Shown here: piece after piece, positions 53,243 to 62,493 of the stretch | Layout: each line of letters begins with the position of its first letter | How positions within the stretch are numbered: position 1 is the stretch's first letter | Origin: an uncultured Flavobacteriaceae bacterium | Lineage (GTDB): Bacteria; Bacteroidota; Bacteroidia; Flavobacteriales; Flavobacteriaceae | Direction: 5' to 3' | Assembly (NCBI GenBank): GCA_947488435.1 | Contig: CANKZG010000001.1 | Span: forward strand, 798,308 to 862,307 | DNA: 64,000 nt | Notes under the pieces: model-generated | What the model was told of the DNA's origin: nothing | What the model saw: the letters and a program-made list of their open reading frames with translations, nothing else | Databases searched by the model: none | Made by a program: the position numbers and the translations under genes

Positions 53243-55419
53243 TAAGCGAGTTGGTTTGGTGTTATACGCATAATCCACATTTCGTCGGTGTATGCGTCGT
53301 TTAGTTTAGTATAGTAGGACTGCAAAGCATTGTTCCAAGACTGGTGCTTTTTTAGATAGACGTAGCGATAGTTATTTTTTGGATTGATAAAATAACTAGC
53401 ACTTAGGCCTTGATTATTTAGTAATTTAACAAAGCGATTTGCATTTTTTGGATTCGCAAAAACATTAGCTATAATGTAATAGCCATTTGGAATTCCAGAA
53501 ATATTATAACGTTTGGTTGTAGGTGCTTTGGCCGCTAATTTATCCTGCTGCACAACGTTTTTCTGTAACACGGAAGTATCGTATTTAGAAGCTTTTTCTC
53601 GAAGCTTTTTAGTGTTATTTACGTAAGCTTTGTCAGTGTAAAGGGCAGAATTATCAACATTCATAATCCACTTATCTTCTTGATAAGTACCATCAATATT
53701 AGACTTGTATGCAGCTAAAGCAGTTTGCCATTTGTCAAATCGTTTTAAATAAACATAACGCAAGCCATTTTTGGGATTAATAAAGTAATCCGCTTCTACG
53801 CCTTTTTCCTGAAGATCTGCAATAAATTTCTTCATGTAGCGGTCTCCTTTATATACATTTACCACTACGTAGTATCCTTCGCTTACTCCTTGCAGATCTC
53901 TAAAAACTTTACTTTTAACACTATTTCGCTTAGCCATTTTTGCAAAGGAAGATGTGTTTGGAATAATGTCTTTGGTTGCCTTGGTTATTGGTTTTTTAGA
54001 AACCCTGGGTTCAGTAACTTTTTTAGCAAGTGACTTCTTTTTTATACTGGTGGGTATAAAAGCTAAACCGTCTAAAGTATCTTTTGTAATGCTATTCGAA
54101 GCAAGTGTCTCGGTTTTAGCCGTTGGATCTAGTTTAGACTGCACCACTTCTAGCGTAGGCTCTATGGGTTTATAGGTAGAACTAAGACCTTTATCGTTAT
54201 TAACAAAATATGTTTTTTTAACACGTTCTTCAAGATCTGGTCTTTCGCCATTAGTTTCTCTGCGGACCATCCGCATTATCATGTCAAAACGTTTTTCTAA
54301 ATCCTTTTGTCTATTCGATTCTAAGGAGTCTTGACGAAACATTAATTCGGCTATAATAGCATCATTCTCTGCTATTTTTTCTTTCAAGCGTTTTACTTCT
54401 TCGTTGTCATTTTCGACTAAAGCTTCTTCCTCTTCTATAGTGTCTTGTAAAGCGGTTTCATCTAAATCATCCTCTAGTAATACGCGATCTTCGGTAAGAT
54501 TAGGAGTTAAGGAGTAAGCAAAAGAAATTTCATGAGTAACTCCAAAATTGTCGAAGTTGTTGGAGACTCCGCGCTCCATAGTATATCCTAGTGACAGACG
54601 CTGGTTTAAGTTAAAACCAATTCCGGCAGAAGCGCCAAAGAAGTTATCATAACCCGCTTGTAACCATCCAATTTTTGGTAAATCTAAAATGAGGCTACCT
54701 CCTAGAACTAGGTCATCTTGTCCCACGCTTCGAACACGAGCTAAGGGTAGCAGTCTTCCATTTTCTAGTATTCCTGCACCATTCTCAAAGGCATGGGTAT
54801 ACTGCAGATGAGCAGAATATGTTTTTTCACTAAAATCCGTAATGGACTCACTAGTCCTTAAATTATAATCAAATAAATTTTCAGCGAAAACTCCAAAATC
54901 AAAAGGTCCATAAGATATGTTGAATCCAGGCTGAAAGGATAAAAGCGCACTATTTTGAAAACTATTTAACAAAGGATCACTATCTACTGGATTGGCTCTG
55001 TTCGGATCAAAACCACTGTTGTAGTAGGAGACGTTTGCACCAAAGGTGAAATTACTTTTATCACTTAATTTAACACCATAAGCGTAATTGGCTAATACGC
55101 CAAAGTTGGTTATTGTTCCTTCTGTCTGTGTATAGAGACTTAATCCCAAACCGGTTCTGTCGTTAATCCGCCCACTGTAACTTAGAAAGTAAGTCTGATT
55201 GTTATCATCAAAAGATACCGACTGGTTTCTATGAAATAAATTGAAATAAGACTTGTCTTCTCGCACAGTGGAGAAAGTTGGATTTAATAAAAACCTATTG
55301 AATCTCAGTAAATTTTGGGCAGGCACATCATAAGGAACAAACGGGTTTTCTTCCTGCGCGTTCACTGCCGTGAGACTCAAAATACATAGTAGTAGATATG
55401 TAAATAATTTGTTAGACAT
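53242..55419 (-). CDS. PorP/SprF barrel fused to two SPOR-like domains
   Basis: The 725-residue protein has a signal peptide (LTAVNAQ). Residues about 22-305 are a PorP/SprF-type barrel (VPYDVPAQNLLRFNRFLLNPTFS). Residues about 310-400 are an acidic, coiled-coil-like linker (EVKRLKEKIAENDAIIAEL). Residues about 513-593 and 640-720 are two homologous SPOR-like repeats, each with GYY(V/I)(V/I)(V/A)NV, YFINPKN, (L/Y)RYVYLK, W..AL and a final DxxWIM. SPOR domains bind denuded peptidoglycan, so the protein may tie the outer-membrane secretion partner to the cell wall. Its stop is coupled to the start of the giant adhesin. The position suggests the place of sprD, which I cannot confirm. Confidence 0.85.
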   Translation of the reverse strand: MSNKLFTYLLLCILSLTAVNAQEENPFVPYDVPAQNLLRFNRFLLNPTFSTVREDKSYFNLFHRNQSVSFDDNNQTYFLSYSGRINDRTGLGLSLYTQTEGTITNFGVLANYAYGVKLSDKSNFTFGANVSYYNSGFDPNRANPVDSDPLLNSFQNSALLSFQPGFNISYGPFDFGVFAENLFDYNLRTSESITDFSEKTYSAHLQYTHAFENGAGILENGRLLPLARVRSVGQDDLVLGGSLILDLPKIGWLQAGYDNFFGASAGIGFNLNQRLSLGYTMERGVSNNFDNFGVTHEISFAYSLTPNLTEDRVLLEDDLDETALQDTIEEEEALVENDNEEVKRLKEKIAENDAIIAELMFRQDSLESNRQKDLEKRFDMIMRMVRRETNGERPDLEERVKKTYFVNNDKGLSSTYKPIEPTLEVVQSKLDPTAKTETLASNSITKDTLDGLAFIPTSIKKKSLAKKVTEPRVSKKPITKATKDIIPNTSSFAKMAKRNSVKSKVFRDLQGVSEGYYVVVNVYKGDRYMKKFIADLQEKGVEADYFINPKNGLRYVYLKRFDKWQTALAAYKSNIDGTYQEDKWIMNVDNSALYTDKAYVNNTKKLREKASKYDTSVLQKNVVQQDKLAAKAPTTKRYNISGIPNGYYIIANVFANPKNANRFVKLLNNQGLSASYFINPKNNYRYVYLKKHQSWNNALQSYYTKLNDAYTDEMWIMRITPNQLA

Positions 55420-55427
55420 AGTTTAGT

Positions 55428-57686
55428 TTAGCGTATAACGGTTACGGTTCCTTGTTTTAATATTTCTTGAACATTACGAATGGTATAAAAGAACACCATG
55501 TTTTGTCTCGTAAATTGTGTAGTCGATTCGGGCCAGTTATTTTGGTAATCGAATACGTTTACAATTTCCTCGCCATTTTCATTATATATGATAACATTGA
55601 TTTCGGGATCGTTGCTATATGTGTTGGGTATAATCCACTGATCATTAATACCATCTCCATTTACCGTAATTACATTAGGAATGGTAAAGGTGTCTCTATA
55701 GCTTACGTTAATAATTCGTGATACGGTACAATTGCCAATAGTTGCGATTATCCGATAAGCACCTGCTTCAGAAAAAGTCACGGAAGCAGTAGTACTGATT
55801 TCAGTATCATTAGCATCTAACCAACTATAAGCATCACCGCCGGAAGCAGTCACAACTCTTGAGGTTCCTTCAGGAATTACCAGATCCTCATCGGCATCTA
55901 GAGTAATCAGTGATGGATCTAAAGGAGAAATTATGAGTTCATTAGAGGGTAGCGGACAACCGTTTCTTAAAAGAACCAATTGGTATGTTCCAGGTTGATT
56001 AATTGCTAAATCCTCGTTGGAATCATTGAGATTAACGCCGTCTCTGAACCATTCGAAACTTTCACCGGTAAGCGAAGTTGTTGTGCTAAGCGTAATGGTT
56101 TGGTTAGGATCACAACTGATTAGGCTTGTGCTAGATATGGTTAACGTTTCGCTCGTGCGCAATTGCACGGGAAGCGAGTTGGATATGGGAGTATAAGTAT
56201 CTAAACTTGCAGTTAAAACATAATCCCCATTTTCGGAAATATCCGTTAAACTGATTGTTGGTGAAGTAGCCCCAGATAACGTCACCCCATTGTGTTGCCA
56301 TTGATAGCTCAAGTTTGGACGCAAGGTTGTAGTTACGTCGCTTCGGGTTCCATTTGCTGCTACCGCATCAATACGTGTTGCTTCTAATATTATGGTAGTG
56401 TTTTCACATGCCGTATACGTAGTATTATAGGCAATAACTATTTCTAAGGAGTCTGGTGCTACCGCTGTTGTTGATTCGGAATTGATAGCCGTTGAAGCAC
56501 AAGCACCTCCACTCTGAGAAACTTCTGCATGGTACACTCCTTCTTCATTAATTATTAAATTGTCTGTAGTGGCTCCGGGAATGCTTACGCCATTTCTGAA
56601 CCATTGATAGATAGGAGCACTTGCCGTTGTTGTAACGCTAAGTGTTGCTGTCTGCCCTGGAAGAAGAGCAATGTTTTCAGGATTGTTGCGAGATACTGTA
56701 AAATCGCCGGCATTGGTAATGGCAATAGGAGTGGACTGTTCCAAACATGTCCCACTACCACTTATCTCCACGGAGTAGTTTCCTTCAAAACCTGCAATAG
56801 ATGCGTCCACAAGGAATGTCTGATCATCTATGGCCGCGGTGGTAACAGGAACACCATCTTTATACCAGATATAGGTTAAACCTTGATCGGTAATATTAGC
56901 TTCTAATAATTGTGTTTCACCCGAGCACAAAGCAGTGTTTGCTGGGGGGTTTATTGCAATACCGAGCTGAGCACCAGTATTTATTGTGATGTCGTTGGAT
57001 AAGGTGTTGGCGGAACCTGAACAAACAGGACCATAATCTACCTCAACAAGATAAATACCAGCTTGTGAGACCGTTATTGAAGATGTTTTTTCTGCTAATA
57101 TAGTTCCACTTCGATACCAATTATACCGATAAGTATCTGGGTTAGAAACATTATGTACGGCTAAAGTAACTGAGTTTCCGTCACATACTTGTATCGCTCC
57201 TCCAGGAGGGATAGTACCTGTTCTGTTTTGACTAATCAATAGTGGAGAATTGAAGTCGATAAAATACATGGAGTAGGGATCCGATACCGGACTTACCTTA
57301 GCAGGACTTGTACTGCGAACACGAAGACGATAACCATCGCCACGCGTATCTGTGGGTAGGACAAAACGAAAATCAAAATCAAAATCCGTGTTGCGATCAG
57401 TCACCCGATCTAGTTCAGTAGGGTTGGTAAAAAGACCATCGCTGTCGGATAGTTCTAAAATAAATTCATTGTCAGAACGCACTAGTGGTGGGCTCCAAGT
57501 AAAATTCATATAATATTCGTTGAAAGATGCCGAAGCACAGGCTGCGGTCCAGGGCGAATTTCCCGCCAGATTTGGGTTATCTGCAGGAGTAGGTTGATTC
57601 AAGGTCTGCGCAAATACACCAGTAACCACCATCATGAAGGTGATAAAAGTGTAAAAACGGATACCGTAAAAAGTTTTTGATTCCAT
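55428..57686 (-). CDS. T9SS type B cargo protein with Ig-like repeats
   Basis: The 752-residue secreted protein has a signal peptide (residues about 1-26, GVFAQ), an N-terminal fibronectin/carbohydrate-like domain (about 40-155) and several Ig-like domains, each with a YxWYR/YxWFR core (YRYNWYRSG, YIWYKDG, YQWFRNG, YQWQHNG, FEWFRDG). The C-terminus (about 665-752) is a CHU_C domain: IPNVITVNGDGINDQW ... VIIYNENGEEIV ... FFYTIRN. It is a surface protein exported by the type IX system. It opens the leftward adhesin operon, 8 bases before the SPOR fusion, in the position of sprC in F. johnsoniae. Confidence 0.87.
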   Translation of the reverse strand: MESKTFYGIRFYTFITFMMVVTGVFAQTLNQPTPADNPNLAGNSPWTAACASASFNEYYMNFTWSPPLVRSDNEFILELSDSDGLFTNPTELDRVTDRNTDFDFDFRFVLPTDTRGDGYRLRVRSTSPAKVSPVSDPYSMYFIDFNSPLLISQNRTGTIPPGGAIQVCDGNSVTLAVHNVSNPDTYRYNWYRSGTILAEKTSSITVSQAGIYLVEVDYGPVCSGSANTLSNDITINTGAQLGIAINPPANTALCSGETQLLEANITDQGLTYIWYKDGVPVTTAAIDDQTFLVDASIAGFEGNYSVEISGSGTCLEQSTPIAITNAGDFTVSRNNPENIALLPGQTATLSVTTTASAPIYQWFRNGVSIPGATTDNLIINEEGVYHAEVSQSGGACASTAINSESTTAVAPDSLEIVIAYNTTYTACENTTIILEATRIDAVAANGTRSDVTTTLRPNLSYQWQHNGVTLSGATSPTISLTDISENGDYVLTASLDTYTPISNSLPVQLRTSETLTISSTSLISCDPNQTITLSTTTSLTGESFEWFRDGVNLNDSNEDLAINQPGTYQLVLLRNGCPLPSNELIISPLDPSLITLDADEDLVIPEGTSRVVTASGGDAYSWLDANDTEISTTASVTFSEAGAYRIIATIGNCTVSRIINVSYRDTFTIPNVITVNGDGINDQWIIPNTYSNDPEINVIIYNENGEEIVNVFDYQNNWPESTTQFTRQNMVFFYTIRNVQEILKQGTVTVIR

Positions 57687-57919
57687 AGGCTGTTCTGTTC
57701 TGTTATCGCAATCGATTTGGGTTAAGTTTTAGCTTTCTAATCCGCTTGAATGATAGTCGAAAATCCACCAGAGACTAAAAAGCATATTATCTTATTAACA
57801 AATATTAGTTATAATTGACTGATATTGAATTAAATGTTGTAGTAGCATTTAAAAGTGTTGTGAAATGCATTTATTAGTTGGTTATGCTTTTTTATAAGCG
57901 CTTATCCTTGGTTTTTTTC

Positions 57920-57927
57920 TACATTTG
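57920..57927 (+). promoter_or_regulatory. -7 element upstream of glnS
   Basis: TACATTTG matches TAnnTTTG exactly, 18 bases before the glnS ATG. No correctly spaced -33 TTG was found. Confidence 0.5.
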
Positions 57928-57945
57928 TGCTTCTAAATTTTAGGA

Positions 57946-59631
57946 ATGGAAGAAGAAGCTAAATCGCTTAATTTCATTGAGCATATTATAGAAGAAGATT
58001 TGAAAGAGGGCTTCTCAAAAGAGGAACTTCGTTTTCGTTTTCCTCCTGAGCCAAACGGATATTTGCACCTAGGGCATGCGAGTGCGATTTGTTTAAATTT
58101 TGGCTTAGGTCTTCGATACGATGCTCCGGTAAATCTTAGGTTTGATGACACTAATCCGGCGGCAGAGGAAAAGGAATATGTAGAAGCAATTAAGCGTGAT
58201 GTTGCTTGGATGGGTTTTGAATGGGATAAAGAATGCTACGCGTCAGACTATTTTCAGCAACTCTATGATTGGGCTATTATATTGATAAAGAAAGGAAAAG
58301 CGTATGTAGATAGTCAAACAGCAGCGGAAATTGCCATCCAAAAAGAAACTCCTACAGAAGCAGGAAAACCTAGTCCTTATCGGGATCGTTCTGTTGAAGA
58401 AAATCTAGAGCTATTAGCTGCAATGAAGGCTGGTAAATTTGGAGAGGGAGAACATGTATTACGGGCTAAGATTGACATGGCATCTTCCAATATGCTAATG
58501 CGAGACCCCATTATGTATCGTGTACTACATCGCGCACATCATCGCACAAATACCGATTGGTGTATTTACCCAATGTATGATTGGACACATGGCGAAAGCG
58601 ACTATATTGAACAAGTTTCGCACTCGCTTTGCACGCTGGAGTTTAAGATGCATAGAGAATTATATGATTGGTTTTTAGACCAATTGGTTACTTCTGATCG
58701 GGTACGCCCAAAACAACGGGAGTTTGCCAGACGAAACCTTAGCCATACTATTGTAAGTAAGCGGAAGTTATTACAATTGGTGGAAAAAGGAATCGTAAGT
58801 GGATGGGATGATCCTAGAATGCCTACGATCTCAGGTTTACGGCGAAGGGGATATACCCCCGAAGCAATTCGTAATTTTGCGGATACAATTGGTATTGCGA
58901 AACGTGAAAATGTAGTGGACGTATCTTTATTGGAATTTCATATCCGAGAGCATTTAAATAAGATTGCCCCTAGAGTAATGGGGGTATTAAACCCCTTAAA
59001 AGTTACTATAACTAACTATCCGGAAGGAAAAGAAGAGTGGCTAGAAACTGAGAATAACCCGGGAGATGAAGGTGCTGGTGTGCGAGAAGTTCCTTTTTCA
59101 AGAGAATTATATATTGAAAAAGAGGATTTTAGAGAAGAAGCTAATCGTAAATTCTTTCGACTAAAATTAGGAGGGGAAGTTCGATTGAAAAGTGGATACA
59201 TTATTAAAGCCGAGAACTGCATCAAAGATACCGATGGGAATATTATTGAGGTGCAATGCACATATGACCCAAAGAGTAAAAGTGGTAGCGGAACGGAAGA
59301 GAGTATTAGAAAAGTTAAAGGCACGTTGCATTGGGTCTCCATTAAGCATGCGCTAAAAGGTGAAGTCCGTTTGTATGATAGATTATTTAAAGATGAAACT
59401 CCAGATGGTCATAAAGAGAAGGATTTTATGGAATTTGTAAACGCGGACTCCTTAACTGTAATTACGGCGTTCTTAGAACCAAGTCTTAAAAATGCTAAAA
59501 TTGGAGATCGTTTTCAATTTCAACGAATTGGATATTTTAATGTGGATGTAGATTCTACAGATGAAAATCTCGTTTTTAATAAAACTGTAGGTTTACGAGA
59601 CACTTGGGCAAAGATACAAGAGAAAAAATAG
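57946..59631 (+). CDS. glnS: Glutaminyl-tRNA synthetase
   Basis: The 561-residue class I synthetase charges tRNA-Gln with glutamine. The HIGH motif is in RFPPEPNGYLHLGHASA (about residues 30-46), and the KMSKS-equivalent VSKRK is near residue 270. RFDDTNPAAEEKEY and the GlnRS/GluRS anticodon-binding beta-barrels (about 340-555) are typical. Length and ATG fit the family. It shows that this organism makes Gln-tRNA directly. A bidirectional terminator lies downstream. Confidence 0.97.
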   Translation: MEEEAKSLNFIEHIIEEDLKEGFSKEELRFRFPPEPNGYLHLGHASAICLNFGLGLRYDAPVNLRFDDTNPAAEEKEYVEAIKRDVAWMGFEWDKECYASDYFQQLYDWAIILIKKGKAYVDSQTAAEIAIQKETPTEAGKPSPYRDRSVEENLELLAAMKAGKFGEGEHVLRAKIDMASSNMLMRDPIMYRVLHRAHHRTNTDWCIYPMYDWTHGESDYIEQVSHSLCTLEFKMHRELYDWFLDQLVTSDRVRPKQREFARRNLSHTIVSKRKLLQLVEKGIVSGWDDPRMPTISGLRRRGYTPEAIRNFADTIGIAKRENVVDVSLLEFHIREHLNKIAPRVMGVLNPLKVTITNYPEGKEEWLETENNPGDEGAGVREVPFSRELYIEKEDFREEANRKFFRLKLGGEVRLKSGYIIKAENCIKDTDGNIIEVQCTYDPKSKSGSGTEESIRKVKGTLHWVSIKHALKGEVRLYDRLFKDETPDGHKEKDFMEFVNADSLTVITAFLEPSLKNAKIGDRFQFQRIGYFNVDVDSTDENLVFNKTVGLRDTWAKIQEKK

Positions 59632-59810
59632 TATAAGAAAATCTGATTATAAAAAACATGTTGATTGTTAAAACCTATAAAAAATGACTGTATGCGGGGC
59701 CGTATATGCGGTTTAAATTTTGAGCCCGTACAATTTCATGATTTTATGGTCAAAACGACGTCTGAGCCCTTGTAAATCAATTTTTAGACCGAATCGTATA
59801 TTTAACAAGA

Positions 59811-59850
59811 AAACCCCTTCCTACAGCTCAAAAGCTATAGGAAGGGGTTT
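59811..59850. terminator. Bidirectional terminator between glnS and the SPFH gene
   Basis: AAACCCCTTCCTA-AGCT (59811-59828) pairs with AGCT-TAGGAAGGGGTTT (59833-59850), with one C/A mismatch and a 4-base loop. The outer A and T runs form the ends of the stem. It sits between the convergent glnS and SPFH genes, 21 bases from the latter's stop. Confidence 0.88.
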
Positions 59851-59871
59851 ATAAGTTATCATGGAATCTAT

Positions 59872-60798
59872 TTATTTTATCTTTTTATTATTTTCTGATT
59901 TCATGGCTTCGCCAATTTGATTGCTGGCGGTAAATGAAGCAACCATGTTATTGAGCATATCACTTCCAGCTTGCGGGGAGTTTGGAAGCAAGATCAAATT
60001 CGTATTGGTGGCTTCACCGATCGATTGCAAAGTATCGTAATGTTGTGTCACTACAATTAATGCAGAAGCTTCTTGTGAATTGATACCCACCTTGTTTAAA
60101 ACTTCAACGGACTCTTCTAAGCCTCGGGCAATTTCTCGACGTTGATCTGCAATACCCTGACCTTGTAATCTTTTACTTTCTGCCTCAGCTTTTGCTTTTT
60201 CAACAATAAGAATCCGAGCGGCATCTCCTTCAAATTGAGCAGCTATCTTTTCTCTTTCAGAAGCGTTGATCCTATTCATAGCTTCTTTTACTTGTGCATC
60301 CGGATCAATATCGGTTACTAAGGTTTTAATAATGTCAAAACCATAGTTAATCATTGCATCTTGAAGTTCGGATTTAACAGCAATGGCGATATCATCTTTT
60401 TTAACAAAAACATCGTCCAACTTCATTTTAGGAACCTCTGCTCTTACTACATCGAAAACATAGGATGTAATTTGATCATGCGGATATTCCAATTTATAAA
60501 AAGCATCATATACCTTAGTTTTAATAACTACATATTGTACTGATATTTTTAATTTGACAAATACATCATCGAGAGTTTTGGTTTCGACGATAACATCCAG
60601 TTGTTGAATTTTTAAACTAAGTCTACCAGCAACGCGATCAACAAGTGGTATTTTCATTTGAAGGCCGGAGTTTCGTATACTCTGAAATCGTCCAAAGCGT
60701 TCAATAGCTACTGCGGTTTGTTGTTTTACAATAAAGAAGGATGAAAATAGAATGATTACCCCTAGAAAAATTAAAGGTATAAGAAAATAAGTGCCCAT
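59872..60798 (-). CDS. SPFH/Band 7 (stomatin-like) protein
   Basis: The 308-residue protein has one N-terminal TM helix (about residues 3-23) and a Band 7 domain (about 25-190: VKQQTAVAIERFGRFQSI, GLQMKIPLVDRV, VFVKLKISVQYVV). A coiled helix rich in Glu, Ala, Arg and Lys follows (about 175-235), with EKAKAEAESKRLQGQGIADQRREIARG as the stomatin/YbbK signature. The family scaffolds membrane microdomains and protease complexes. No NfeD gene is adjacent. It stands alone between terminators and gltX. Confidence 0.9.
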   Translation of the reverse strand: MGTYFLIPLIFLGVIILFSSFFIVKQQTAVAIERFGRFQSIRNSGLQMKIPLVDRVAGRLSLKIQQLDVIVETKTLDDVFVKLKISVQYVVIKTKVYDAFYKLEYPHDQITSYVFDVVRAEVPKMKLDDVFVKKDDIAIAVKSELQDAMINYGFDIIKTLVTDIDPDAQVKEAMNRINASEREKIAAQFEGDAARILIVEKAKAEAESKRLQGQGIADQRREIARGLEESVEVLNKVGINSQEASALIVVTQHYDTLQSIGEATNTNLILLPNSPQAGSDMLNNMVASFTASNQIGEAMKSENNKKIK

Positions 60799-60889
60799 AA
60801 ATATATTGTTTTAAGTTAACGGATTTCAGAATAGTAACTAACTATACATTAGTAGTTTTTTTACCTGTTTTGTTACAAGGTACTAAATT

Positions 60890-62407
60890 TTATAGGGTAT
60901 TTACAGCAGTTTGGATACGTAAAAGTGTTTCCTCTTTACCTATATGGGCTAAAATGTCAAAGATATGAGGACCCATCATACTCCCAACGATAACAAGACG
61001 CAAAGGAGGCATCACCTTACCAAAGGATAAAGATTTGGATCCAATCCAATCTTTTACAGATGCTTCTATATGTTCCGATGTAAAATTGGTGATAGCTTGT
61101 ATTTCTAGGGATAGTTCTGTAAGTATTTTAGGAGTATCTTCCTTCCATTGCTTACGCACGGCTTTTTCATCGAAATGATCTGGTGTTTGAAAAAAGTAGA
61201 AACTGAGTTCCCAAAAATCTGAAACGAAGGTTGCTCGTTCTTTAATTAATGCAACAACACTTTCAACCAAAGAAAGGTGAGGTGTTTTAGGGTCATCACC
61301 GTTCAATTTTAGTTGCGATTTAAGTATCGGCAGAAATTGTTGTGCTAGCTCAAGGTTAGACTGCTGCTGTAAGTAGTGTTGATTATACCATTTGGTTTTT
61401 TCGGGATCAAAGCGAGCACCACTTCTGTTTACGCGATCCAATGAAAAGGCTTCTACAAGTTGTTGTAAACTAAAAATTTCTTCTTCGGTGCCGGGGTTCC
61501 AGCCCAATAGGGCAAGAAAATTAACTACTGCTTCGGGGAAATAACCCAACTCTTTATATCCTTTGGAAGCATTCCAATCTAGGGGAAATACAGGGAAACC
61601 TAATTTTTCACCATCTCGTTTGCTTAATTTGCCTTTCCCCACAGGTTTCATGATTAAAGGTAAATGTGCAAATTTTGGAGCTTCCCAACCAAAAGCATCA
61701 TAAAGTTGTTGATGCAAGGCTAAAGAAGGAAGCCATTCTTCCCCGCGGATAACATGAGATATTTGCATGAGATGATCATCTACAATATTGGCCAAATGAT
61801 AGGTCGGCATTCCATCACTTTTAAAAAGTACTTTATCATCAAGAACGTTGGTGTCGATCTCGATTCTTCCTCGAATTATATCGTCCAATTGCAACACCTG
61901 TCCTTCTGGGGTTTTAAATCGAATTACATAAGCATGTCCAGAGGCTATGCGTTGCTCGGTTACCGTCTTAGTTAAAGAAAGAGAATTTTCTAATTTCAAA
62001 CGATTATGCCAATTGTAAATAAAAGTTTTCCCCTTGGCTTCATGATCTTTTCGATGTGCATCTAGTTGTTCGGAAGTGTCAAAAGCGTAATAAGCTTTTC
62101 CGGAAGCAATGAGTTGATCCGCATAAGATTTGTAAATAGATTTGCGTTCACTTTGGCGGTAAGGACCATAGGAAGAATTTGTCTCCGGACCTTCATCATA
62201 GGGAATACCACACCAGTTCAAGGTATCTATAATATATTGTTCTGCACCCTCAACATATCTGTTTTGATCGGTATCTTCAATACGAAGGATGAAATCCCCT
62301 CCATTTTTTTTAGCAAATAAATAATTAAACAGCGCGGTACGCACTCCGCCGATATGTAAAGGTCCCGTTGGGCTTGGCGCAAAACGAACTCTAACTTTTG
62401 AACTCAT
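60890..62407 (-). CDS. gltX: Glutamyl-tRNA synthetase
   Basis: The 505-residue class I synthetase has FAPSPTGPLHIGGVRTALFNYL (HIGH motif as HIGG, about residues 18-21), KLSKRDG (KMSKS motif, near residue 260) and a C-terminal helical anticodon-binding domain. It charges tRNA-Glu. The ATG start lies 20 bases behind an exact -7 element. Together with glnS 1.3 kb away it gives direct charging of both tRNA-Glu and tRNA-Gln. Confidence 0.97.
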   Translation of the reverse strand: MSSKVRVRFAPSPTGPLHIGGVRTALFNYLFAKKNGGDFILRIEDTDQNRYVEGAEQYIIDTLNWCGIPYDEGPETNSSYGPYRQSERKSIYKSYADQLIASGKAYYAFDTSEQLDAHRKDHEAKGKTFIYNWHNRLKLENSLSLTKTVTEQRIASGHAYVIRFKTPEGQVLQLDDIIRGRIEIDTNVLDDKVLFKSDGMPTYHLANIVDDHLMQISHVIRGEEWLPSLALHQQLYDAFGWEAPKFAHLPLIMKPVGKGKLSKRDGEKLGFPVFPLDWNASKGYKELGYFPEAVVNFLALLGWNPGTEEEIFSLQQLVEAFSLDRVNRSGARFDPEKTKWYNQHYLQQQSNLELAQQFLPILKSQLKLNGDDPKTPHLSLVESVVALIKERATFVSDFWELSFYFFQTPDHFDEKAVRKQWKEDTPKILTELSLEIQAITNFTSEHIEASVKDWIGSKSLSFGKVMPPLRLVIVGSMMGPHIFDILAHIGKEETLLRIQTAVNTL

Positions 62408-62427
62408 ATATCAAATAATTTCGGAAC

Positions 62428-62435
62428 AAAGATAG
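62428..62435 (-). promoter_or_regulatory. -7 element of gltX
   Basis: TATCTTTG on the minus strand matches TAnnTTTG exactly, 20 bases before the gltX ATG. No correctly spaced TTG was found upstream. Confidence 0.55.
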
Positions 62436-62493
62436 GATATGCACAGGCAAGAAAAAATTAAAAGAATTCCTTCTTAATTAAAAACAAAACACC

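Noticed and set aside
59640-59800. Possible small RNA or gene in the spacer after glnS
   Set aside because: The spacer shows a few short GC-richer stretches but no open frame, no clear promoter and no stable fold apart from the terminator at 59811-59850.
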